Below, one piece after another: positions 1-10,400 of a stretch of DNA of 37,657 nt. Source of the stretch: Isotricha intestinalis (Eukaryota > Ciliophora > Litostomatea > Vestibuliferida > Isotrichidae); the NCBI GenBank assembly GCA_023807065.1, contig JAJJLU010000489.1, positions 1-37,657 of the forward strand. The letters are read 5' to 3'. The notes beneath the pieces are model-generated. The model worked only from the letters and a program-made list of their open reading frames with translations. It was not told the origin of the DNA and searched no databases. The translations under genes were made by a program, and so were the position numbers. Positions within the stretch are counted from its first letter, which is position 1, and every line of letters begins with the position of its first letter.

Positions 1-278
1 ATTGATTGAAGATAGGTCAATAGATAAAGTGTTTCAAAGAATACTTGAAATAATAAAAAAAATGTAATAAACATTCCATAATAAAAAGATAGTTGACTTG
101 TCATTAAATATATAAAGAAAAATATTAATACCTCAAATAAAAATTCTCCGTTTGGAATTGTAAATGCTCTTAAAAGACTGAAAAATATATAAAAATATAA
201 ATAGAATCTTAATTTATTCGTATATTTAAGCCCTTCATCACTTTGTCTAACAATTGGATTAAAATCACAGCAATTCAT
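1..278 (-). CDS. Partial multi-pass membrane protein, N-terminal 92 residues, truncated by window edge
   Basis: An uninterrupted frame runs from an ATG at 278-276 leftward off the edge of the window, 92 codons without a stop. An in-frame TAG lies shortly upstream (about 311-313), so this ATG is the natural start. The product begins MNCCDFNPIVRQSDEG, a short polar Cys-containing head, then continues as three or so very hydrophobic Phe/Leu/Ile/Tyr-rich segments (around residues 27-38, 47-60 and 66-90) separated by short polar turns such as IPNGEF. This pattern is that of a small multi-pass membrane protein with a cytosolic N-terminus. I do not recognise the family. The absence of stops over 278 bases at this AT content strongly supports real coding sequence. 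The remainder lies outside the window, so length and function are unknown. Confidence 0.75.
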   Translation of the reverse strand, partial: MNCCDFNPIVRQSDEGLKYTNKLRFYLYFYIFFSLLRAFTIPNGEFLFEVLIFFFIYLMTSQLSFYYGMFITFFLLFQVFFETLYLLTYLQS

Positions 279-1488
279 TATTTTATTTTCAATTAATAAA
301 ATAAAAATCTAAAAAATATATAATTCAAAATATATAAAATGAGATAAATAAGTATTCATAATCTAAAATAAAAACCATTTAAATTATATTTAATCTTTAT
401 TATCATTTATTCTAGTATGATTATGTTCAACAAAACTTTAATCCATCTAAATAAAAAAGATTAAAATTTATCATTGTTAATATTCTTATCTTGTTCCAAA
501 GCAAATTGAGCAGTAATATGTTTTAAAAAATAGATTATTTTAATTTACTCTGTTCTAAAAGTTCTACCATCTATTCAATTTAAATTATGATATTTACTAT
601 TTTTTCTGGCTTCTATTTTTTTATATCAAAAATGACTAAAATTTCTTTACAATTAAATTTTTTTCCAAATGACAAATAAAGTTTCTTAGGTATTTTTCTT
701 TAGAATTTATTTATTTGAATTAACAAATTTTGTATTTATATTAACTTTGTGAATAAAATTTAATATATTTTATAATGAATTCCAAAATTCAAACTTTGAT
801 AAAATATAAAATTAAATAGGAAGATGAAATAACAGATTAATATGAATATTTATTATCAGAATAGATTCAAATAAGAGATTTAAGTTATCAATTGGAAACT
901 TAAATAGTTAATTTATAGATAATGAAGAAAAAATAAATTCTTTAAATAAAGAAATGATAAATTCAGATAAAACTTATAATATTCTATTTATCAATGGAAA
1001 TTGATAATATTCAAATTTTCAAAAATCAAATTTTAAAACATGAAAAATAAAATATAGAACTAATATATAAAGTACAAAAAAATTATCAAATAATAGTGGA
1101 AGAAAAATGAAAATAGTTCTGAACATAATAAAGAACAAAAAAATGTCAAAAAGTATTAAGTAAAAATAATATCAATTATTGATTTTATACCAATATTTAA
1201 TAAATAAATAATATTAATTGAATTGTATTCAATAATTTTATTATTTATTATGAAAATTCATTTTAATTATCTTATAATTAATAATGATTTTTGTCTGAAT
1301 ATTTGATTTAATATCACTAAAAAAAACTGAATAAAATACAATTCTATAATTAATTATTTTTTAATTTTGAGTGAAAACCAAAAATTATATGAATATTCAA
1401 AAAGCATATAAATTCAAAATATTAAAAAATTTAAATTTTTTTCATCCCAAAAAAAATTAAAAAAATAAATTTTTAAATTTAAAAAAAA
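279..1488. other. Intergenic region with decayed coding fragments
   Basis: This 1.2-kb gap between the divergent membrane-protein gene and the RTEL1-like gene holds no intact gene. A coiled-coil-like relic is visible on the plus strand at about 775-1115 (listed separately). A weaker, low-confidence one may lie on the minus strand at about 480-690; its frame includes PKKLYLSFGKKFNCKEILV and, after several TAA/TAG codons, MVELLEQSKLK. The remaining sequence is extremely AT-rich without recognisable motifs. The last 100 bases before 1489 are A-runs typical of 5' leaders in this window. Confidence 0.5.
775..1115 (+). pseudogene. Decayed coiled-coil protein fragment in three frames
   Basis: From an ATG at 775-777 the frame reads MNSKIQTLIKYKIK, then continues with TAG, TAA and TAG codons between charged heptad-like stretches (for example IQIRDLSYQLET). 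After about 905 the sensible reading moves to the next frame (FIDNEEKINSLNKEMINSD), and from about 995 to the third frame (LSMEIDNIQIFKNQILKHEK, then NIELIYKVQKNYQIIVEEK). The three pieces share Ile/Leu/Glu/Lys/Gln heptad character, as if one coiled-coil gene had acquired two frameshifts and several nonsense changes. In-frame stops are mostly TAA/TAG where Gln would fit. I cannot name the parent gene. Confidence 0.5.
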
Positions 1489-4400
1489 ATGAAAAAAAAG
1501 TCATCCATCTCCTATGAATCGCTTCCTGAATCTTTCACACCCCCATCAACATCATATAAATCCTTAATCCCTGAAGAAGAAAAGAAAAACCAATCCTCAA
1601 AAAAAGAAATTCGTGAAATTCCTATAGACAATATAAAAGCATCACACCAAAGTAAAATAATAATAGAAGGAATAGAAGTCATATTTCCATATGAACCATA
1701 TCATAATCAAATAATATATATGACAAAAGTAATAGAAGCATTATCAAAAGGAGAAATAGCAGGTTTAGAATCTCCCACAGGAACAGGAAAAACATTATGT
1801 TTACTTTGTTCTTCTTTAGCTTGGTTAAAACATAAAAGAAATGAAATGATTAAAAATAATATTAAAGATAAAATTATTCCTAAAATTTATTATACTTCGA
1901 GAACTCATTCTCAATTAAGTAATGCTATTAAAGAATTAAAAAAAACTTCTTATTTACCTAGAAATTCAATTTTATCCTCTAGAGATAATATGTGTGTTAA
2001 TTCTGTGGTTAAGTGCTTTAAAGGAAATATTTTAAATATTAAATGTAAAGAAGCTAGAATGAAAAAATTATGTAAATTTTTTTATGGTAGTGAAAGGCTT
2101 TTAGTTTCTTCATATGATAATGTTGATATTGAAGAATTATATAATATTGGTATTAAGAGTTCTTTTTGTCCTTTTTATTTTGAAAGATATAAAAAAGACT
2201 CATCTGATATTATCTTCTTACCTTATAATTATATTTTTGAACCTTCTATCAAACAAAGATTAAAAATAAATTTAGAAAATTCTATATTAATTATTGATGA
2301 AGCACATAATATTCAAGATGTTTGTGAAAATGCAGTATCATGTGAAATTTCTACTAAAATTATTGATGAAGTAATTCAAGACTTAAAAGGTATTAAAATT
2401 TTAATTGAATCTTCTTCACATACTTTACCTAAAGATTCTGAATTAAATAATATTGATTCTAAACAAATTGATGATGAATTAAATATTATTGAAAATATTA
2501 AAAATTATTTAAAAAGCTTTAAAATAAAAAATGGAAAATTTTGGCCTGATATTGGTTTGAAAATAACTACTAAAGAAATGTTTGATATATTTTTTGAAGG
2601 TTCAAAAGGAAAAAGTAAAATTCAAAAAACAATAACACCAATTGATGAAAATAAAGGTTTAACTCCATCTAGTTTAAATGAACATATTAATTTTTTAATT
2701 AAACTTGAATTTATTATTAATGAAGAATTACAAAAAGGTTCTGTTATATCAAATTATATTTCTGTTTTAACTTTAATAGATACTTTATCTAAAAATTATA
2801 TTGATTTCATCGAATCAGAAGATAAAAATCCTTTAAATAATTATTCAAATAATTATAAATTTTTCATAAATGATATAGAAGAAACAAATACATTTAATAG
2901 GAAAAAAAATATAGTAGGAATGTTTAATTCTAAAATAAGAACATTATTTTTATACTGTTTTAATCCAGGATTTGGATTTAAATTAATAATAAATGAAAAA
3001 ATTAAAAGTATAATAATAACATCAGGTACATTATCTCCAATAAATGGAGTAGAATCGGAATTAAAATGTTCTTTTAATATTCAATTAGAAAATAATCATG
3101 TAATAAATATGAATCAAGTTAATTTTTCAGTAATAACAAATTCAACTCGAAATTCAAAAGTTCAATTTTTATTAAATAACCAAAATAAAAATAATACAGA
3201 AATGATAGAACAAATAGGTTATACTATAAGTGATTTATGTAAAAATACTCCAGGAGGAATTTTAGTATTTTTCACATCTTTTTCATTTTTAAATATATGT
3301 TTTAATGCATGGAGTGAGAAAAGAATAATAAGTGAAATAGAACAATATAAGGAAATATATAAAGATATGCATGATCAACAGAAAAATAAATTGGTGTTAA
3401 AAAATTTTATAGATAAAAATAAAAGTAAAAAATCTAAAGGAGGAATTTTTTTCTCAGTTTGTAGGGGCTCAAGTTCGGAAGGAATAAATTTTAATGATGA
3501 TTATGCAAGAATGGTAATTGTAATAGGAATTCCATATCCAAATTTAGGAGATATAAGAGTTCAATTAAAGAAAGAATATTTAGATGAATTTAATAGAAAT
3601 TACTTTAAATATATTTCAGATAAAAAAATAATTAAATTAACTGGAAGTGATTGGTATAATCAATCTGCTTCAAGAACTGTTAATCAAGCTTTAGGAAGAG
3701 TTATTAGACATGTTAATGATTATGGATCTATTATTTTAATTGATGTTAGATATAAAGATATGATTTTTAAAGGATTAATTTCTAAATGGGTAAAAAGTGC
3801 GGTTAGGTTTTATAATGATAATTCTGTATTGAATGTTATTAAAAATTTCTTTGAGAATATGAAAAATGGTGTTCCAAAATATTGTAATAAAAAAATTAAT
3901 GCTTTGACTTCTTATGAAAAAGAATATGATAATTTTGTTGATTCTAATATTCTAAAAGCACAAGATATTAATGGAAATATTTCTATTGGGAAACATAATG
4001 AGTTTGTTTCTGCCAAAAAAATTTTGGATGAAATATCGGAAAGAAAAACACCAAACGAAGGTAAAAGTTTTAACAATAAAGAAAATAATGGTGTTGTAAA
4101 TAAAATAAATTTAATGGAAACTCTTGTAAATAATAAAATAAACAAAAAAAAAGAAGATGAAGATAATATATTATTTTCACAAGAAGATTTAAATCAGTTT
4201 TTAAATGACAATGAAAGTTTATTTGAAGAAGAAACATCAACTAAGAAAAAAAATCACATGAAAAGAAAACAAAATAAAAGTAATAACATAGAAAAAAATA
4301 ATAAATTAACAAATTCTCAAAATTCTCTTGAAACACCTTCAAAATCAGTTAATAATAAAATGAAAGAAGAAATTCCAACAACAAAATTATTTGAAAAATT

Positions 4401-4701
4401 ATTAAAAATGAAAGAAAGTTCTCAATTAGAAGAATTTTTAGATAAATATAATTTAAAATTAGAATTTGAAGAAGAAAATGAAAATAAAAATCTAAATGAA
4501 ACTAAAGATGATAATAAATTAAAATGTCCTATTTGTTATGAAAGTCAAAATGATAATAATGAACTTCATTTTTCTGTAAGTAGATGTGGTCATATTGTTT
4601 GTCATAATTGTTGGGATCAATGTTTAAGGCAAAAATTAGAATGTCCCATTTGCAAAAAAAAAGTTACAAAAAAAACTCTTGTTCAATTATTTCTTAATTA
4701 A
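1489..4701 (+). CDS. RTEL1: RTEL1-like superfamily 2 iron-sulfur DNA helicase with C-terminal RING finger
   Basis: A 1070-residue XPD/Rad3-family DEAH helicase. Walker A SPTGTGKT is at 95-102 and the DEAH box at 270-273. The four iron-sulfur cysteines fit C169, C186, C195 and C227, with RTEL1-like surroundings (CPFYFER followed by DIIFLPYNY). Motif III appears as TSGTLSP, motif V as CRGSSSEGINF and motif VI as QALGRVIRHVNDYGS. After a charged low-complexity stretch the last 60 residues form a C3HC4 RING (C1013, C1016, C1033, H1035, C1038, C1041, C1052, C1055). In animals RTEL1 ends in a C4C4 RING and dismantles D-loops, T-loops and G-quadruplexes during replication and at telomeres; related family members are FANCJ, DDX11 and XPD. 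The RING and the FeS spacing favour RTEL1. No intron is needed. The likely role is nuclear replication and telomere maintenance, inferred from the family. Confidence 0.85.
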   Translation: MKKKSSISYESLPESFTPPSTSYKSLIPEEEKKNQSSKKEIREIPIDNIKASHQSKIIIEGIEVIFPYEPYHNQIIYMTKVIEALSKGEIAGLESPTGTGKTLCLLCSSLAWLKHKRNEMIKNNIKDKIIPKIYYTSRTHSQLSNAIKELKKTSYLPRNSILSSRDNMCVNSVVKCFKGNILNIKCKEARMKKLCKFFYGSERLLVSSYDNVDIEELYNIGIKSSFCPFYFERYKKDSSDIIFLPYNYIFEPSIKQRLKINLENSILIIDEAHNIQDVCENAVSCEISTKIIDEVIQDLKGIKILIESSSHTLPKDSELNNIDSKQIDDELNIIENIKNYLKSFKIKNGKFWPDIGLKITTKEMFDIFFEGSKGKSKIQKTITPIDENKGLTPSSLNEHINFLIKLEFIINEELQKGSVISNYISVLTLIDTLSKNYIDFIESEDKNPLNNYSNNYKFFINDIEETNTFNRKKNIVGMFNSKIRTLFLYCFNPGFGFKLIINEKIKSIIITSGTLSPINGVESELKCSFNIQLENNHVINMNQVNFSVITNSTRNSKVQFLLNNQNKNNTEMIEQIGYTISDLCKNTPGGILVFFTSFSFLNICFNAWSEKRIISEIEQYKEIYKDMHDQQKNKLVLKNFIDKNKSKKSKGGIFFSVCRGSSSEGINFNDDYARMVIVIGIPYPNLGDIRVQLKKEYLDEFNRNYFKYISDKKIIKLTGSDWYNQSASRTVNQALGRVIRHVNDYGSIILIDVRYKDMIFKGLISKWVKSAVRFYNDNSVLNVIKNFFENMKNGVPKYCNKKINALTSYEKEYDNFVDSNILKAQDINGNISIGKHNEFVSAKKILDEISERKTPNEGKSFNNKENNGVVNKINLMETLVNNKINKKKEDEDNILFSQEDLNQFLNDNESLFEEETSTKKKNHMKRKQNKSNNIEKNNKLTNSQNSLETPSKSVNNKMKEEIPTTKLFEKLLKMKESSQLEEFLDKYNLKLEFEEENENKNLNETKDDNKLKCPICYESQNDNNELHFSVSRCGHIVCHNCWDQCLRQKLECPICKKKVTKKTLVQLFLN

Positions 4702-4930
4702 TATTTTATTCATTTTTTTTAAATATTATATATATATCTCAATTATTTAATTATTTTTCAATAATTGAAAAAAATATCTGTCTTATAAAGAGAAAAAATA
4801 TATTAATTTTTAAATTTGAATTGTTAGTTTAAGGAAATTAAGAATTTTATTGTATTTAATAGTTATTAATTCTATAATTAAAATCTTCAGAATTATTTAT
4901 TTATTTAAAATAATTTTATTATAAGTTATA

Positions 4931-5890
4931 ATGTCATTAATAATAATAAATAATTTAAAACAAATGGAAGTAAAATCCAATTTAATAAATTCAATAAAGA
5001 TTTTTAAAAGTAATTCATATACATATGATTTTGAAAAATTTTCATTTTTCATGAAAAATCAATTTGAATATATGTCAAAAATAAATGCATTGTATACAAT
5101 AAAAAGAAAATTTTTTTCAACATTAAATTTAGATAATGCATATTCAATAATACATAAAACTTTTCCATACTTAAAACTTCTTGTAGGTCAAAAATTAGAA
5201 AAAGATTCATCATTTATTAAAATAATAAATAGATTATTTTATGTTAAAAATTATCAAAATAAAGATATATATTTCCAAATAATTTATTATTTATATGACA
5301 ATACTTGCGAAAATAAAATGATGATATCTTATGAAACTACTCTTTTGTCAAAACAAAATGAAGAAAAAAATGATATTAAATTATATAAAGATTTTATTAA
5401 TTGTACTCTTAATCCTTTTTTTAAATATTTTAGACATTTTTGCAGTGAAAATAAAAATGAAAGTTCTTATATATCTGAATCAATTATTATTAAAACTTCA
5501 TTTCAGAAACTTTTTAAATTTTTAAGTAATATAATAAATTTCATGAAAATTTTATACTCACCTTCTCAATTAAAAATTATCAATTATAAATATATAGAAA
5601 TTATTAATAATGAAACAAAAATAAATACAATTTGTTCAATTTATAATATTGTAAAATTAAATGAAGAATGTTTTGATTTTCAAATAAAAAAACAATTAAC
5701 AAAAGAAAATGAAATTCCTGTAATTTATATAACACATATTAAAATTAATCCAATTTCAAATAATTTAAGTTGGTTATGTTGTGATTATCCTCTTCCTTTT
5801 GGTTTTGAAAAGTCTACTATAAATAAAATAACTTCAGTATGTAAATATTTAATTAAAAAAATTAAACATAAATTAGAAAGTGGATTTTAA
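4931..5890 (+). CDS. Uncharacterised protein, possibly tandem START/SRPBCC-like lipid-binding domains
   Basis: A 319-residue protein starting at the first ATG after a 229-bp gap downstream of the RTEL1-like gene, on the same strand. It has no signal peptide or membrane segment. The sequence looks like two similar halves. Each has a short helix, alternating beta-like strands and a closing amphipathic helix; the second half ends with strands around SWLCCDYPLPFGF and a Lys-rich helix (CKYLIKKIKHKLES). That order resembles the helix-grip fold of START/SRPBCC domains, which bind lipids, but no diagnostic motif is seen, so the assignment is an inference from secondary-structure pattern only. A second plus-strand open frame inside it (5331-5525) is a shadow. 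The gene ends with TAA. Real coding status is well supported by length and amino-acid composition. Confidence 0.7.
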   Translation: MSLIIINNLKQMEVKSNLINSIKIFKSNSYTYDFEKFSFFMKNQFEYMSKINALYTIKRKFFSTLNLDNAYSIIHKTFPYLKLLVGQKLEKDSSFIKIINRLFYVKNYQNKDIYFQIIYYLYDNTCENKMMISYETTLLSKQNEEKNDIKLYKDFINCTLNPFFKYFRHFCSENKNESSYISESIIIKTSFQKLFKFLSNIINFMKILYSPSQLKIINYKYIEIINNETKINTICSIYNIVKLNEECFDFQIKKQLTKENEIPVIYITHIKINPISNNLSWLCCDYPLPFGFEKSTINKITSVCKYLIKKIKHKLESGF

Positions 5891-7405
5891 AGCTCAATAA
5901 CTCCAAAAATATTTTTAAATGAGAAATATATAAATGTATAAGTATTATTATTATTAATTCATGTAAAAGGATTATATTCCTACTAAAATTATAGTTATTA
6001 CCAAATATATCATCTGTATAATATTTTGATTTAATAAAATAAAATAAAGCTTATCTCTTAAAATGTATATTTTAATAAAAAAGTAATTAATTTATTATTA
6101 TATATATCGTTTAAATAAATATTAAAAAAACAGCTTAGAAAAATAAGATAATAAAAATTTAAAATAATACTCTAAACATTTAAAAATTAAATATTTTAGT
6201 TAATTTTAATTATTGATTTACAATTTTATTTTCATTAGAAAAAATCTACTTTTTTCATTAATAGTTCAAAGTGGAATTTTCCAAATATACTTTAGTTCTT
6301 TTGTAATTTAGAAACAATAATGAAAAAAAGAAAGAAATTTTCTTATTATTCTTTTAGAGAAAGATAATATATCAACAAATAAATATTTAGTTATCTTTTT
6401 TCTTTTGAATAAATTCTCTTGTAATTTTTTTGTTATTTATTTTGATTATTGAAAAAATTCATGTTTCTTTTTTTTATTTATTTTTTATACTTTGAAGGGA
6501 ACATTTTATTTTTGTTTGATGATTAAAAATTCCTATAATTCTATTATTTATTTTTCTCCATTCAAAATGTTTTTTGAAAAAATTTTCAATATTTTTTTAA
6601 AATCAAATGATTTTTTAAAATAAAAATAGATTCAGAAACACAAGAAATTTGGTTAATATTTCAATAATAAGAATTTTTAAAAAATGATATTTTGAAATCA
6701 ATTTATATTTTGAAAATGTCATTTCAGAATTAATTAATTGGGATAAAAGAAAAGTTTCCATATGAGATATAAATTTATATTCACAAATATTATAGTAAAA
6801 AGTATAAAATATAGAAAAAATAAAGATTGATTTTGATTGTTTTGGAAATAAAAAAATTAAATTAATTCTTTTGATAAATGATTGTTTCTTTGATTTTATC
6901 TCTTATTATTTCACTATTATATGGATGACTTTTGGATTTTAGATAATAATGATTCTAAAAATTAATCCCAAAGAATCATATTTTTATTATAAATAAATTC
7001 CATTTTTTGACATGAAACACAAAAAAAATTTTCTGAATAAAACTTATGCATGAAAAAAAAATTTTTTATTATTATCATTTTTATATTAATTAATATTTAA
7101 AACTTTCATTATAATTTTTTTTATCCATATCATTTTAATTTTATTTTTAAAAAAAACATAATAAAAATTCATTTTATAAACAATTCACAATAATAAATAA
7201 ATAATATTTTATAATATTTAAAACACAATATATATTTTCTGATTTTCCTATTAATTTGTAACAACTATTAAAAAAGATACAAAAGTCTAAAATTTAAATC
7301 CCATTAACATCTAAAATAAATAAAATCTTTACTATAAAAGGATTAATAAAAAAACTATATAAAAAAAAAAGAATTAAAAAAATTAAAATAAAATTTAAAA
7401 ATAAA
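5891..7405. other. Long intergenic region, possible weak coding relic
   Basis: About 1.5 kb separate two plus-strand genes. No intact frame or RNA gene is visible. Between about 6590 and 6960 the plus strand has stretches that read like protein in shifting frames (for example FFEKIFNIFLKSNDFLK, and later YFENVISELINWDKRKVSI followed by KIDFDCFGNKKIKLILLIND), broken by stops of all three kinds. I cannot assign a parent family and the signal is weak. The last part before 7406 is A/T runs, as is usual for upstream regions here. Confidence 0.4.
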
Positions 7406-10400
7406 ATGAGTAGAAAAAATGTAAACCAAAATAATAACCCAAATGATAATACGATAAACTTGGATGAAAACAACATAACAGCAATGAATTTAAAACAATC
7501 ATCTAATTTAGGATTAAACAAATCTCAAAATACTAAATTAACACCTGAAAAGAATAAAAAAAAAGAAGAAGAAGAAGATGATGCAAATGAAGCCTTAAAA
7601 AAAAATTTAATGTTTAATCAAAGAAATATATCTCCAATAAAATTATATTGTCATTTATCATCATCAACAGAAATATTATTAATGTTTTTCGGAATAATAG
7701 GAAGTTGTGGTGCAGGAATAGCAGGGCCATTAATGTCATATTTATTTGGAGATATGATAAATAGTTTCACTTCTACACAATCATTATCAGAAAGTGGAGA
7801 AGTCCAATATCAATATTATTATATTTTCATGAATGAATTCCAGAAAACAATTGATAAAATGGTAAAAAAATTTCTATATATAGGAACTGGAATGTTTGTT
7901 GCTAATTTCCTTAGTCAATTTATGTGGGCTTACTCATCATTGAGACAAATTCACAATTTAAAAGAAAGTTACTTTGCTACTATATTAAAACAAGAACAAG
8001 GATGGTTTGATGAAAATAATGCTTATGAATTTGCTACTAAAGTACAAGCACAATTAGAACAAATTGAATTAGGTGTTGGAGATAAATTCGGTCAAATATT
8101 ACAAATGGTTACTCAAGTTATTGCTGGATTAATTGTTGCATTCACTACTTCTTGGAAATTAACTCTTATTATGCTTTGTGTTTCACCTGCTATTTTAGCT
8201 TGTATTTTCTTTCTTGTCACTGCACTTAAAAAAACTATAGTTTTAGCTAGAAAGACTTATGAAATTGCTGGAGGCATTGCTGAAGAAATGCTTTATAATA
8301 TTAAAACTGTTGCATCATTTGCTAATTTTGATTTTGAAATTAAGAGATTTAGTGAATATATTGATAAAGTACATCAATATGATAAAGAAAAAGCTTTTAA
8401 ATTAGGTATTAGTATTGCTGGTATTCTTTTTTTTATATTTTTCACTTTTGTTGTTGCTATTTTATATGGAAAGAAATTAATAATAAATGAAGAAATTAAT
8501 TCTAATTCAGGAGAACCTTTTAAATCTGGTGATGTTCTAACTGTTATTTTTGCCACTTTAATGGCTATTATGTCTTTTGGTGGTATTGCTCCTAATATTA
8601 AAATCATTCAAGAAAGTGCTATGGCTTCTTCAGATTATTTCACGTTATATGAAAGGAAACCTAAAATTGATTTAAGAAATAGTACTTTTATACCTCATCG
8701 TGATAGTGTTCAAGGAAGAATTGAATTTCAAAACATTGATTTTATTTATCCTTCTGATGTTAATAAAAGAAAAATTTTAAATAATTTAAATTTAGTTATT
8801 GAAGCTGGAAAAAAAGTAGCTTTAGTAGGTGAAAGTGGTTGTGGTAAAAGTACTACCGTTAATTTAATTGAAAGATTATATGAACCTAATAGTGGGAAAG
8901 TTTTAATCGATGGTAGAGATATAAAAGAATATGATTTAGAATATTTAAGAAGTTTAATTGGTTATGTTCAACAAGAACCTGTATTATTCAATAGATCGAT
9001 AAAAGAAAATTTAATTTTTGGAAGAGATGAATTAGTCTCTTCTTTAGGAGATCCAAATCAAATAATGAAAGAAGCATGTGAAGAATCATACGCAAAAGAA
9101 TTTATAGAAAAAAATTTAGAAAAATATGATTATATAGTAGGAATTAAAGGAAGTAAATTATCAGGAGGTCAAAAGCAACGTATAGCAATAGCAAGAGCTA
9201 TATTATGTAAGCCCAAAATATTAATATTAGATGAAGCAACATCAGCATTAGATAATAAAAGTGAAAAAGAAGTTCAAGCAGCATTAGATCATATAAGTCA
9301 AAGAAATGTAACAACAGTAATAATAGCTCATAGATTATCAACAATAAAAAATGCAGATATAATATATGCTCTTCAAAATGGTCAAGTTGCAGAAAGTGGA
9401 ACTCATAAAGAACTTCTTGAAAAAAATGGTTATTATGCTGGATTAGTAAAAAGTCAATTAGCTCAAGATGAATTAGAATCAAAGGAAGATAATATGACAG
9501 GAATTCAAAAAAGAAAAAGTTCAATGAATCTATTGCAAAGATTAAAAAGTTCAAAATCAAGTAGATATTCATCTCAATATTTAAATCATGAAGCTCAATT
9601 AAAGGATTTAGAAGAAGAACCTATTCCAGTTGATCATGGTCGTGCAATGAGTATCGTATCAGATCATAAGAAAGAAGTTATGTTAGGTGGATTAGGTGCT
9701 TTTGTTAATGGAGCTATGAATCCTGTTTCTGGTTATGTTTTAGCTAAAGCTGTTAATGCTTTATCAAGTCCTGATAAGAAAGTCATTAAGGATGATGGTC
9801 TATTATGGTCTATGATGTATTTGATTGTTGCTTTTGTGCAAGCTTTAACTATTTTTTTAAAAATTTCCAATTTGGAAACTTTAGGTTCTGTTGTCACTTC
9901 TAAAATGAGGAAAGTTGTTATTAGGAAATATTTGGAGTTACATGTTGGTTATTATGATTTTGATCAAAATGCTCCTGGAGGTCTTTTGACAAGATTATCT
10001 ATTGATACTACTCAATTAAATTCTATTATTTTAACCATTGTTGGTGATATTGTAAGTACTATCGGCACAGCTAGCGTTGGTTTATTTATGAGTTTTTACT
10101 TCGAATGGAAGTTGACTTTAATTTCTCTTTGTTTTATTCCTTTCATAATTACTGCACAAGTTATAATTGGTAGAGCTAGAAGAGGAGGAAGAGATACAGA
10201 TAAGGTGATTAATATAGAAGCAGGAAGTGTTTTATCAGAATGTGTTATAAATACAAAAACAATATATTCATTTAATTTTCAAAAAGCTGCTGTTGATATG
10301 TATTTAAAAATTCTAGATGAAGAAAAATTAACTTTTATTCGAGATTCCTTGATTCAAGGATTTTTAATGGGAATTGGAGTGTTTGCAATGTATGCAAATA

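Noticed and set aside
9198..9572. 124-codon minus-strand frame opposite the ABC transporter
   Set aside because: Leu/Phe/Ile-rich antisense of a strongly supported transporter gene.
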